Shown here: in pieces, positions 42,517 through 51,477 of the stretch | How the letters are laid out: every line of letters begins with the position of its first letter | How positions within the stretch are numbered: the stretch's first letter is position 1 | Assembly (NCBI GenBank): GCA_008501735.1 | Contig: QQUF01000007.1 | Span: 1 to 64,000, forward strand | From: Calditrichota bacterium | GTDB taxonomy: Bacteria; CLD3 | Reading direction: 5' to 3' | Length of the DNA: 64,000 nucleotides | Position numbers and translations under genes: made by a program | The notes under the pieces: model-generated | Told to the model about the DNA's origin: nothing | Database searches by the model: none | The model's input: only the letters and a program-made list of their open reading frames with translations

Positions 42517-43296
42517 ATGAAATCAAAAAAAGAATCTAAGAAAGAATCAATCAGCGAACAAAATTATGTTAGCGGAAAAGATAGGGTTCTTGAAGCAATT
42601 CGCTCAGGAAATGAAATTGAGAAAATAATTATTTCTCAAGGTATTCCCTACCACCAATTTGGTGAAATCAGTCTTGAATGCCGAAGAAGAAAAATTGTTA
42701 AAACTCAGCTTCCTAAAGAGAGATTGGATGAACTTTATCCCGATAATGGCGGAATTATCGCAATTATTGGACAAGTTCAGTATAAAGACTTTGAAGATAT
42801 TTTAGTTGACGTTAAAGAAGACGCCACTTTTGTAATCTTAGACCAAATTGAAGACCCTCAGAACTTGGGTGCAATTTTAAGAAGTTGCGAATGTGCAGGA
42901 GTTGATGCAGTAATTATTCCAGATAGAAGAGCTTGTGCAGTTACAAAAGCTGCTGTAAGAGTTTCTTCAGGAGCTGCAAACTACCTTAGCATCGCCAAAA
43001 TTAGTAATCTTTCAAATTGTATTCAAAGACTCAAAAGCGAAGGTTTTTGGATTTATGGAACTGACATAGAAGGTCAGAAAAATTACTACGACGAGCAGTT
43101 CAAAGGAAAAGTCGCAATCGTAATCGGCAACGAAGGTAAAGGAATGAGGAAATTAGTAACGCAGAATTGCGATGTCATTCTACAAATTCCTACCAAAGGC
43201 GTTGTTACAAGTTTGAATGCTTCTGTTTCAACAGGCGTAATTATTTACGAGATTTTGAGACAAAGAGTTCTTAGCGAAACAGTAAAACTCGTCTAA
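42517..43296 (+). CDS. rlmB: SpoU/TrmH-family 23S rRNA 2'-O-methyltransferase (RlmB-like)
   Basis: 259 residues. A short charged N-terminal tail precedes the substrate-binding domain (SGKDRVLEAIRSGNEIEKIIISQG, residues 18-95) and the knotted SPOUT domain (about 105-259) with its three motifs: LDQIEDPQNLGAILRSCECAGVDA, VIGNEGKGMRKL and IPTKGVVTSLNASVSTGVIIYE. The fold binds S-adenosylmethionine at the knot. RlmB methylates G2251 of 23S rRNA; the name is by resemblance, and another SpoU target is possible. It precedes rpsO and pnp on the same strand but has its own terminator. Confidence 0.85.
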   Translation: MKSKKESKKESISEQNYVSGKDRVLEAIRSGNEIEKIIISQGIPYHQFGEISLECRRRKIVKTQLPKERLDELYPDNGGIIAIIGQVQYKDFEDILVDVKEDATFVILDQIEDPQNLGAILRSCECAGVDAVIIPDRRACAVTKAAVRVSSGAANYLSIAKISNLSNCIQRLKSEGFWIYGTDIEGQKNYYDEQFKGKVAIVIGNEGKGMRKLVTQNCDVILQIPTKGVVTSLNASVSTGVIIYEILRQRVLSETVKLV

Positions 43297-43328
43297 TTTT
43301 AGCACATAAAATTTTCAAAATTTTATTC

Positions 43329-43360
43329 AACCTCTAAGAAAATACTTAGAGGTTTTCTTT
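43329..43360 (+). terminator. Rho-independent terminator of the rlmB-like gene
   Basis: AACCTCTAAG and CTTAGAGGTT form a ten-pair stem with a six-base loop and a following T-rich run. Confidence 0.85.
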
Positions 43361-43459
43361 TACTTAAAATGTCTTGCTAAGGGAAATTATTTTTTTTAAT
43401 TTGCAAGGCTTTTAAAGTCAATAATTTTTTTACAAAATAATTTTTTAGGAGATGTAATT

Positions 43460-43726
43460 TTGATTACACTAGAACGTAAAAAAGAAATTGCTATCGAACT
43501 TGGCGGAAACGAAAACAACACTGGTCTCTCAGAAGTTCAAATCGGCATTTTCTCAGATAGAATTAAGTATTTAACAGATCACTTAAAAACACACAAAAAA
43601 GACCACCATACAAGAAGAGGTCTTTTTATTTTAATCGGTAAAAGAAGAAGACTCTTAGATTATTTGAAAGCTTCTGACATTAGTCGTTACAGAGCAGTAA
43701 TTGCCAAACTCGGCATAAGAAAGTAA
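43460..43726 (+). CDS. rpsO: 30S ribosomal protein S15
   Basis: 88 residues, the normal length. SEVQIGIFSDRIKYLTDHLKTHKKDHHTRRGL and the GKRRRLLDYLK block are diagnostic; S15 binds the central domain of 16S rRNA. The TTG start has AGGAG ten bases upstream. pnp follows after 19 bases, the arrangement found in many bacteria. In E. coli rpsO is autoregulated through its leader, but no such structure is clear here. Confidence 0.97.
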   Translation: MITLERKKEIAIELGGNENNTGLSEVQIGIFSDRIKYLTDHLKTHKKDHHTRRGLFILIGKRRRLLDYLKASDISRYRAVIAKLGIRK

Positions 43727-43745
43727 TTTAGGAGAACTTTGATTT

Positions 43746-45947
43746 ATGATTACTCGCAAAGAAATTGAACTTGGCGGTAGAAAATTCTCTATCGAAATTG
43801 GAAAAGTCGCCAAACAAGCTGACGGAACTGCGTGGGTTCGGTATAACGATACAATTGCACTTGTTACTGTTGTTGCAGCACACGAAGCTAGACCTGACCA
43901 AGGGTTTTTTCCTCTTTCAGTAGATTATCGCGAAAAGTATTACTCTGCGGGTAAGATCCCTGGAGGTTACATTAAGAGAGAAGCAAGACCATCTGAGAAA
44001 GAAATCTTAAGTGCAAGACTTGTAGATAGACCAATAAGACCTCTGTTTCCAAGTAGTTTTATGAATGAAACTCAAGTAATGGTGCAAATCATTTCAAGCG
44101 ACCAAGAAAACGATGCAGATGTTTTAGCTGTTATCGGAGCAAGTGTCGCAATTTGTACTTCTGACATTCCTTTCGCTGGACCTTGTGCAGCTGTTAGAGT
44201 TGGAAGAATCGACAATGAATTGGTAATCAATCCAACTTTCAAGCAAGTCGAAGAAAGTGATTTAGAGCTTGTAATTGCAGGTTCAGCAGATTCAATTTTA
44301 ATGGTTGAAGGTGCTGTAAAAGAACTCACTGAAAGTGATATTCTTGAAGCAATAAAATTCGGGCATACTTACATTCAACAAATTGTTGAGTTGCAAAACG
44401 AAATTATCAGTGAAATTGGTAAAGAAAAACGTGAACACGTTGAGCCAGAAGTTGACGAAGAACTCGTTGCAAAAATCACTGAACTAATCGGCGACCAACT
44501 TGTAGAAGCAGTCAGAATTACCGATAGACAAGATAGAAAAGCTAGATTCAAAGAAATCAATACAACAATAATTGAAGCCTTAGAAGAAGAATATCCTGAA
44601 TGCGGAAAACTCGTTAAAACTATCGCTCACGACATCGAAAAAGTCGAAACTCGTAAGATGATGATTAACGAAAACGTAAGACTTGACGGAAGAAGTCCTG
44701 ACGAAATTCGCGATATTACTTGCGAAGTCGGAATTTTACCAAGAGCTCACGGTTCAGGTTTATTCACAAGAGGTCAAACACAATCACTTGGAGTTTGTAC
44801 TCTCGGAACTGGTGTTGACGCTCAAAGAATTGACAACCTCGAAGGCGATATTTCTAAAAGTTTTATGCTTCATTACAACTTCCCTCCTTTTTCAACAGGT
44901 GAAGTAAAAAGAGTTGGTTCTGTAAGCCGTCGTGAAATTGGTCACGGAAACTTAGCTGAAAGAGCTTTAACTCCTGTCATTCCAAATGAAGAAATTTTCC
45001 CATACACAATCAGACTTGTTTCTGAAGTTCTTGAATCAAACGGTTCAAGTTCAATGGCTTCTGTTTGTTCAAATTCAATGTCTTTAATGGACACTGGAGT
45101 TCCGATAAAAGCTCCTGTTGCAGGAATTGCAATGGGCTTAATCAAGGAAGACGATAACATTGTTATCCTTTCTGACATTCTTGGAGATGAAGACCATCTT
45201 GGAGATATGGATTTTAAAGTTGCTGGAACTGCCGAAGGAATTACTGCCGTTCAAATGGATATTAAAATCAAAGGGATTTCCTTTGAAATTATGGAAGAAG
45301 CACTCGAAAGAGCTTTGCAAGGCAGACTTCATATTTTAGAAATTATGAACAAAACAATTTCTTCACCAAGAAAAGAACTTAGCGAATACGCTCCAAGAAT
45401 TGTATCTTTCCGAATTCCGCAAGATACAATTGGTTCGGTAATTGGACCTGGTGGAAAAATGATTCGTGAAATTATCGAAACAACTGGTGCAAAAATTGAC
45501 ATTAGCGATGACGGAACTGTGATTGTTGCTTCTGTTGACGGAGCAGGTGGAGAACAAGCTGTTAACTTTATCAAAAAACTTGTTGAACAACCTGAACCCG
45601 GAAAAACTTACGAAGGAACTATTAAAAAAATCGTCGATTTTGGTGCTTTCGTTGAAATTCTTCCAGGTAAAGAAGGTCTTTTACACATTTCTGAAATTTC
45701 AAATGAAACCAGAGTTAATGATGTAAATGATTTCTACAAAGTTGGCGATACAGTTAAAGTTAAACTTCTCAAAGTTGACCGAGGCAAATTCGTTTTGAGT
45801 GCAAGAGCTTTGCTTCCTGGTTACGTTGAAAAACCAAGCAGACCACAAAGAGATGGTGGAAGAAATTTCAGTCGTGATAACAGAGACAGGGATAATCGCG
45901 ATAACAGAGATAAATTCCGTAAACCACCTCGTAGAGATGACAATTAA
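43746..45947 (+). CDS. pnp: Polynucleotide phosphorylase
   Basis: 733 residues. Two RNase PH domains (about 1-215 and 310-545) with a helical linker, then KH (555-615; IGSVIGPGGKMIREI) and S1 (620-690; YEGTIKKIVDFGAFVEILPGKEGLLHIS), and an Arg/Asp-rich tail (700-733) of the kind that binds RNA or partner proteins. The catalytic second core has the ILSDILGDEDHLGDMDFKVAGT block. It degrades RNA from the 3' end by phosphorolysis. AGGAGA precedes the ATG. Co-transcribed with rpsO. Confidence 0.97.
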   Translation: MITRKEIELGGRKFSIEIGKVAKQADGTAWVRYNDTIALVTVVAAHEARPDQGFFPLSVDYREKYYSAGKIPGGYIKREARPSEKEILSARLVDRPIRPLFPSSFMNETQVMVQIISSDQENDADVLAVIGASVAICTSDIPFAGPCAAVRVGRIDNELVINPTFKQVEESDLELVIAGSADSILMVEGAVKELTESDILEAIKFGHTYIQQIVELQNEIISEIGKEKREHVEPEVDEELVAKITELIGDQLVEAVRITDRQDRKARFKEINTTIIEALEEEYPECGKLVKTIAHDIEKVETRKMMINENVRLDGRSPDEIRDITCEVGILPRAHGSGLFTRGQTQSLGVCTLGTGVDAQRIDNLEGDISKSFMLHYNFPPFSTGEVKRVGSVSRREIGHGNLAERALTPVIPNEEIFPYTIRLVSEVLESNGSSSMASVCSNSMSLMDTGVPIKAPVAGIAMGLIKEDDNIVILSDILGDEDHLGDMDFKVAGTAEGITAVQMDIKIKGISFEIMEEALERALQGRLHILEIMNKTISSPRKELSEYAPRIVSFRIPQDTIGSVIGPGGKMIREIIETTGAKIDISDDGTVIVASVDGAGGEQAVNFIKKLVEQPEPGKTYEGTIKKIVDFGAFVEILPGKEGLLHISEISNETRVNDVNDFYKVGDTVKVKLLKVDRGKFVLSARALLPGYVEKPSRPQRDGGRNFSRDNRDRDNRDNRDKFRKPPRRDDN

Positions 45948-45962
45948 TAAAAGGACTTTTAG

Positions 45963-47192
45963 TTGTCAAACTTTCAAAAATCTACACTTCCTAACGGAGT
46001 CAGAGTTTTAACTGAAAAAATGGCGAATGTTCGCTCCGTTAGTTTAGGTGTTTGGGTAATGTCAGGTTCTCGTAATGAAACTCCTGAAAACAACGGAGTT
46101 AGTCACTTTGTCGAGCATATGGTTTTCAAAGGAACTGAAACGCGAAGTGCAAATGACATTGCTGAAAGTATCGAATCAGTAGGTGGGATTTTGAATGCTT
46201 TTACAAGTCGCGAAACAACTTGTTTTTATGCAAAAGTTATGGACCAACATCAGCCAATGGCTTTGGAGGTCCTTTCTGATTTAATTACTTCCCCAAAATT
46301 AGACATTAAAGATGTTCGTAAGGAACGCAAAGTTGTTCTTGAAGAATTGAAAAATTCTGAAGACACTCCCGACGACATTATTCACGATCATTTTATTAAA
46401 AATGTTTTTTACCGCTCTCCTTTGGGATTCCCAATTTTAGGACCTAAAAAAAATGTTCGCTCTTTTAGCCCTGAATCTGTACAAAGCTACTTAACATCAA
46501 ATTACACTCCTGACAGAATCCTCGTTTCTGCTTCAGGTAATATTGACCACCAAAAAATTGTTGAAGATTCCGCAAAGTGGCTCGGAATATTAAAAGGGCA
46601 ATTTCAAGGTACTGAAAACCAAATTGGAACTTTTAGAAAAGGCACTTTCACCAAAACAGCTGAAATTCAACAAGCACATATTTTAATGGGTGGAAGATGT
46701 TTCTCTTACGCTCACAAATATAGATTTCCCTTGCTTGTCTTAAACACAGTTTTAGGTGGTGGAATGAGCTCAAGACTTTTCAGAACAATTCGTGAAGACA
46801 AAGGTTTAGCTTACTCAATTTATTCATATTTAGAAAAATTTGTCGATTCTGGGATCTATGGAATTTATGCAGGAACTGACAAAAACAAAGTTCAACAGTG
46901 CATAGACTTAATTTGGAAAGAGCTTAAAAAACTAACCAAAGAAAAAATATCTGATGCTGAACTTTCAAGAATAAAATCTCAGATAAAGGGTAGCTTAATG
47001 CTTTCCCTTGAAAGCACTTCCTCAAGAATGATGAAGTTAGCTCGAATGGAACTTTATTCAGGAAAATTTGAGACTTTAGACTCAACAATCAAAGCAATAG
47101 ATTCTGTAACGGCAGAGCAAGTTATGGAAGTTGCAAATGAAATATTTACAGACAAAAATTTATCAATAACAATTATTAAACCTAAAAAATAG
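45963..47192 (+). CDS. M16-family zinc metallopeptidase (processing-peptidase type)
   Basis: 409 residues. The inverted zinc motif is HFVEHMVFKG (HxxEH) at about residue 48, with the third ligand Glu about 75 residues on. The C-terminal half has GGGMSSRLFRTIREDKGLAYSIYSY, the glycine-rich and RxxY substrate-binding block of the inactive M16 half. The length and single chain fit the mitochondrial-processing-peptidase-like branch (PqqL/YmxG type). No signal peptide is seen, so it is probably cytoplasmic. The TTG start follows AGGACTTTTAG; pnp ends 15 bases upstream, so it may share the transcript. Confidence 0.9.
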   Translation: MSNFQKSTLPNGVRVLTEKMANVRSVSLGVWVMSGSRNETPENNGVSHFVEHMVFKGTETRSANDIAESIESVGGILNAFTSRETTCFYAKVMDQHQPMALEVLSDLITSPKLDIKDVRKERKVVLEELKNSEDTPDDIIHDHFIKNVFYRSPLGFPILGPKKNVRSFSPESVQSYLTSNYTPDRILVSASGNIDHQKIVEDSAKWLGILKGQFQGTENQIGTFRKGTFTKTAEIQQAHILMGGRCFSYAHKYRFPLLVLNTVLGGGMSSRLFRTIREDKGLAYSIYSYLEKFVDSGIYGIYAGTDKNKVQQCIDLIWKELKKLTKEKISDAELSRIKSQIKGSLMLSLESTSSRMMKLARMELYSGKFETLDSTIKAIDSVTAEQVMEVANEIFTDKNLSITIIKPKK

Positions 47193-47200
47193 GTACCAAA

Positions 47201-48316
47201 ATGTTAATCGGTTTACCCAAAGAAATAAAAAATAATGAGAACCGTGTTGCATTAACTCCTGGTGGAGTTGAATTATTTAAGTCAAACGGACACGATGTTC
47301 TTGTAGAAAAGAATGCTGGAATTGGAAGCGGCTTTGAAGACGAAACTTACATAAATGCCGGAGCAACAATTGTTGAAACAGCAAGTGAAGTTTTTGAAAA
47401 AGCCGAAATGATTGTAAAAGTAAAAGAACCACAACCAAACGAAGTCAAAATGATTCGCCACGGACAAATTGTGTTTACTTACTTTCACTTTGCGGCAAGT
47501 AGGGAATTAACTGACGGAATTATGAACACTGGTTGTATCGCTATTGCTTACGAGACTGTGAAATCTAAAGATGGGAAATTGCCTTTGCTCGAACCAATGA
47601 GTGAAATCGCTGGAAGAATGTCAATCCAAGAAGGTGCATTAAACTTAGAAAGTCGAATGGGTGGAAGAGGCGTTTTACTTTCTGGAGTCCCTGGTACTCA
47701 AAGAGGAAATGTAATGATTCTTGGTGGTGGAACTGTTGGAACAAACGCTGCCAAAATGGCTGCTGGACTCGGTGCAAACGTAACAATTTTCGATATAAAT
47801 TTGGAAAGACTTCGTTACCTTGATGACGTAATGCCTAAAAATGTAATGACAAGAATGTCAAGCCCTGCAAACATTAAAGAAGCACTCCCAACAACTGATT
47901 TGGTAATTGGGGCTGTTTTACTTCCAGGAGCAAAAGCACCAAATTTAATCACAAAAGATATGCTTAATTTGATGAGAAAAGGTTCAGTTGTTGTTGATGT
48001 TGCTGTTGACCAAGGTGGTTGCATCGAAACTTGTAAACCAACTACTCACGAAAATCCAACTTATGTAGTTAATGATGTAATTCATTATTGTGTTGCGAAT
48101 ATGCCAGGAGCAGTTCCTTACACTTCAACAATTGCTTTAACAAATGCAACCTTGAGTTATGCAATCCAAATCGCAAACAAAGGTTACAAAAAAGCACTTC
48201 TTGAAAACACAGACTTACTAAGTGGATTGAGTGTTCACAAAGGCACTTTAACTTGTGCAGGAACTGCAAAAAGTTTTGATATGGATTATACTTCACCGAT
48301 TGGAGTCCTTAGCTAA
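47201..48316 (+). CDS. ald: Alanine dehydrogenase
   Basis: 371 residues, the normal length. It starts MLIGLPKEIKNNENRVALTPGGV (pyruvate-site Arg and Lys), with MSEIAGRMSIQEGA, the Rossmann motif VMILGGGTVGTNAAKMAAGLGANVTIFD and VDQGGCIETCKPTTHENP. It interconverts L-alanine and pyruvate plus ammonia with NAD. The gene follows the M16 peptidase gene after 8 bases. Confidence 0.96.
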   Translation: MLIGLPKEIKNNENRVALTPGGVELFKSNGHDVLVEKNAGIGSGFEDETYINAGATIVETASEVFEKAEMIVKVKEPQPNEVKMIRHGQIVFTYFHFAASRELTDGIMNTGCIAIAYETVKSKDGKLPLLEPMSEIAGRMSIQEGALNLESRMGGRGVLLSGVPGTQRGNVMILGGGTVGTNAAKMAAGLGANVTIFDINLERLRYLDDVMPKNVMTRMSSPANIKEALPTTDLVIGAVLLPGAKAPNLITKDMLNLMRKGSVVVDVAVDQGGCIETCKPTTHENPTYVVNDVIHYCVANMPGAVPYTSTIALTNATLSYAIQIANKGYKKALLENTDLLSGLSVHKGTLTCAGTAKSFDMDYTSPIGVLS

Positions 48317-48349
48317 AATTTCATTTTGAAATTTTAGAAAAATTCAACT

Positions 48350-48793
48350 GTGAAAAATATTCAGGTCAAAATTAAATTTCTTACTGAAAAAAAACTTTTT
48401 CCCAAATACCAAACGATTGGCTCTTCAGGAATGGACATTTATGCTTGTACTGAAAAGCCAATTGTTATTTCTGCAGGTGAAACGGCAAAGATTCCAACAG
48501 GTTTTGCTATGGCAATTCCAGAAGGTTACGAAGCTCAAATCCGTCCAAGAAGTGGACTTGCTGCAAAATTTAATATTGGTGTGATAAATTCACCTGGAAC
48601 AATTGATGCAGATTATCGAGGTGAAGTTCAGATTCTACTGTCAAATTTTTCAAAAAATGAATTCACTGTGAACCCGAATGACAGAATTGCTCAAATGGTA
48701 ATTCAAGAAGTTATTTTGGCAAATTGGCAAGAAACCGAGAAACTTCCTGACAGCCTCAGAAGTGAAGGCGGTTTTGGACACACAGGGATTTAA
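48350..48793 (+). CDS. dut: dUTP diphosphatase
   Basis: 147 residues, a trimeric dUTPase subunit. The five motifs are present: SSGMDIYACTE, RPRSGLAAK, GVINSPGTIDADYRGE, NPNDRIAQMVIQ and the C-terminal SEGGFGHTG. It hydrolyses dUTP to dUMP, keeping uracil out of DNA. GTG start. Confidence 0.96.
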   Translation: MKNIQVKIKFLTEKKLFPKYQTIGSSGMDIYACTEKPIVISAGETAKIPTGFAMAIPEGYEAQIRPRSGLAAKFNIGVINSPGTIDADYRGEVQILLSNFSKNEFTVNPNDRIAQMVIQEVILANWQETEKLPDSLRSEGGFGHTGI

Positions 48794-48866
48794 ATGTTAG
48801 CTTAATCACAAAATTTAATTTTCAAATTGATTAGATTTTGAGCTACACAAAATAAACAAAGATACA

Positions 48867-49648
48867 ATGGGACAAATTCTTAACTACCACAAAGTAATGG
48901 ATAATTTTGAATGGGGTTTAACGCGAGTTAATCTCAAGCAATTTGAAAATCATTGCAAATACTTGTCTGAGAATGGCTTCGAATCTTTAACTTTCGAAGA
49001 ATTTTCTAAAAACAAAATTTCAAATGAAGACAAAAAATTTGCAATTACTTTTGATGACGGTTATGAAAGTGTTTACGAAAATGCTTTTCCAATTCTTAAA
49101 AAATATGGATTCAAAGCAACAGTGTTTGTAATTACAAACTTTATTAACAAAGAAAATTTGTGGGATGTAAATATTGGTTGGAAAAAATTCAAACACCTTA
49201 GCGAAAAACAAATTTTAGAATTAGACGCAAGTGGTTGGGAAATTGCCTCTCATACTTGCAACCACAAATCTTTAAGTCATTTAAATGACAAAGATTTAAA
49301 AAGTGAACTACAAGACTCTAAACAAAGATTAGAATCTTTACTAAAAAAAAAATTCTGTCAATTGCATATCCTTTCGGCATTTTTGATAAAAAAGTTATTA
49401 AATTCGCTGAAGAATTGGGTTACAAATACGGAACAGGTAATTATTCTTTTTTTGAAACCGAAAACCCAAAGATGCAAATTACAAGGTTTAATGTGTATTT
49501 AACTGATACATTAAATGATTTTGTTAATAAATTAGAATCAAAGAAATTTGAACAGAGGAAACTTAGATTGATAAATTTTTGTGCAAATGGAACTGTTATT
49601 GTAAAACAATGGCGAGATTTTTTAGTTAGGAGAACTTTATGCCTTTAA
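48867..49648 (+). pseudogene. Polysaccharide deacetylase (NodB fold), frame broken at an A10 tract
   Basis: The first frame (48867-49502) encodes NodB motif 1 (FAITFDDGYES) and motif 2 (SHTCNHKSLSHL). At the run of ten A (49343-49352) the homologous reading passes to the -1 frame: ILSIAYPFGIFDKKVIKFAEELGYKYGTG..., which carries motif 3 (AYPFG) and runs to the stop at 49648. Without a shift the product has an unrelated 50-residue tail and lacks motif 3. The A10 tract could be a mutation, a sequencing error, or a site of slippage in transcription or translation (A AAA AAA). The enzyme class removes acetyl groups from cell-wall or surface glycans. The downstream PEGA gene overlaps its end by 10 bases. 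Confidence 0.8.
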
Positions 49649-51477
49649 GCAAAGAAGAACTCGAAAAAATCCGTTTAGAGGTTCGACAAAACCTTGAATC
49701 TGAAGTTCGTGATGGAAAATTCAATCCTTTAGAAGGCACTGAGAAGAAAAAAGTTGTCATAAAAGACAGCGAAGCTATTAAAGATAAAGTCAAAGAGTCT
49801 ATCGTTGACGAGGAGAAAAAAAGACTTCAACTTTTAGCTCAAGGAATGGTCGAATATACAAATCGAGACGGCGAAATTGACATCGTAAGCCCAGAAGTTG
49901 CCTACGCAAGAGATTCTGAAAGAGAAATTTATGAAAGTGCACTTCGAAAAGAGACCCTTCAGAAACAAATTCCAATTTGGGTTGGAGTATTTTTACTTGT
50001 TGTTTTAGTTGGATTATATTTCCTTCCAAACCCTGAGCAATCAGAACCTAATTTGCTAAAAGTGGATTCAAATATTGAAGGAGCAACAGTTTATATTGAC
50101 GGTCAAATTTCAGATTATACAACCCCTTGCTTAATCCAAAATATCGAAGTCGGAACTCACGCAATTAGTGTAAAAAAAGATGGCTTTTTTGTTGATGCTC
50201 CTTTTAAAGAAGTAACAATTGATACAACAAAATTAATTTCTGTTTACTTTCAACTAAAAGCATCTACAGAATATGGTTACTTAGATATAAAAACAAATAT
50301 TGATGGCGTAAATATTTTAATTGAAGATGAATACATTGAGCAAAAGGCAAATGAAGGTCCAGTTAAAGTTGAAATCGGCTCTCGAAAAGTTGCCGTTGAA
50401 CGTTCTGGATATACAGCATTTCCTTTTTTTCAATCAGTTGAAGTTCAAAAAGACCAAACTTCAAATGTTTATTTCAACCTTTCGAGAATTGAAGTAAAAA
50501 AAGCTGTTAGACGAGAATTGAGAATCACTTCTAATGTTAAGGATAGCGAAATTTACTTAAATGGAGAACCCACAGGAAAATTTGCTGATTATACTTTTAC
50601 AGACTTAGAAGCTGGTGTTTACTCTGTTTTCGTAAAAAAAGATGGCTTTGAAGAACCTAAACCCAAAAGTATTACTTTTAGTACGACAAGTGATAAGATT
50701 GTTGAATTTAACTTTGAACTTTCTGAAATTTACATTGGTGGAATTGAAGTTACAACTGAACCTGTTCAAGGTGAAATTATTATCGATGGCATTTCTAGAG
50801 GTTTTGGGCAATATAGAAAAACTCTAAATACAATTGGCGAAGTTGAAATTGCTTTTGGAAAAGTAGAAGGTTACTTAACTCCTAAACCTGAAAGAATTCT
50901 ATTTGCTGGTGAAAATGAGCTTGTTAAAGTAAATGGTGTTTATGATCCTTTTATCAAAATAAGCGTTGCATTAGACCAGTCTAAAACCGTCCAAGAAAAT
51001 GGTGCAAAGGTTGATGTTGGTTACTTTGATATTCAAAGTAACAATTTTACCGTTCAAGAGAATTCGGAAGGTGTAATTATACGGCGTTCAGATATTCAGA
51101 AATTTTATCATTGGGAACTTGGTTACGATAAACTTGGAAGTCCAGCTATTCAACTATCGTTTGACCTACCAGAAAATTACGATTTCTCTAAAGGTTTCAA
51201 ACTTTACCTTTGGGCTTATTCTTCAAATGATAATTATCCTTTAACTTTTGTGAATAATTCAACAATGGCAATTTTTATCAATAACCGTTACATTCGCAAA
51301 AAATATGAGCCTAAATACAACGTTAGCAAAGACACAAGGCTTGGTTTTGATGAACTTGACATTAGCTCCTATGTAAAACCTGGTGAAAATAAATTAGTTT
51401 TACGTACAACAGAAGAAACAACAAATTACTTACTCGTCAGAAGAATAGAATTATCCAATGAAACAAGCCAAAATTAA
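49639..51477 (+). CDS. Membrane-anchored PEGA-repeat protein
   Basis: 612 residues. A charged cytoplasmic part with KEELEKIRLEVRQNLESE at the start (1-110), one membrane segment (about 113-133; IPIWVGVFLLVVLVGLYFLP), then four PEGA-type beta domains on the outside (about 140-215, 215-290, 292-365, 368-445) with 'VYIDG..sdyTTPc..', 'GTHAISVKKDGF' and 'GVYSVFVKKDGF' strands, and a C-terminal beta domain (450-612). PEGA domains are found in periplasmic and surface proteins; the partner is unknown. TAGGAG precedes the ATG. It overlaps purD by 20 bases and the deacetylase by 10. Confidence 0.8.
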   Translation: MPLSKEELEKIRLEVRQNLESEVRDGKFNPLEGTEKKKVVIKDSEAIKDKVKESIVDEEKKRLQLLAQGMVEYTNRDGEIDIVSPEVAYARDSEREIYESALRKETLQKQIPIWVGVFLLVVLVGLYFLPNPEQSEPNLLKVDSNIEGATVYIDGQISDYTTPCLIQNIEVGTHAISVKKDGFFVDAPFKEVTIDTTKLISVYFQLKASTEYGYLDIKTNIDGVNILIEDEYIEQKANEGPVKVEIGSRKVAVERSGYTAFPFFQSVEVQKDQTSNVYFNLSRIEVKKAVRRELRITSNVKDSEIYLNGEPTGKFADYTFTDLEAGVYSVFVKKDGFEEPKPKSITFSTTSDKIVEFNFELSEIYIGGIEVTTEPVQGEIIIDGISRGFGQYRKTLNTIGEVEIAFGKVEGYLTPKPERILFAGENELVKVNGVYDPFIKISVALDQSKTVQENGAKVDVGYFDIQSNNFTVQENSEGVIIRRSDIQKFYHWELGYDKLGSPAIQLSFDLPENYDFSKGFKLYLWAYSSNDNYPLTFVNNSTMAIFINNRYIRKKYEPKYNVSKDTRLGFDELDISSYVKPGENKLVLRTTEETTNYLLVRRIELSNETSQN

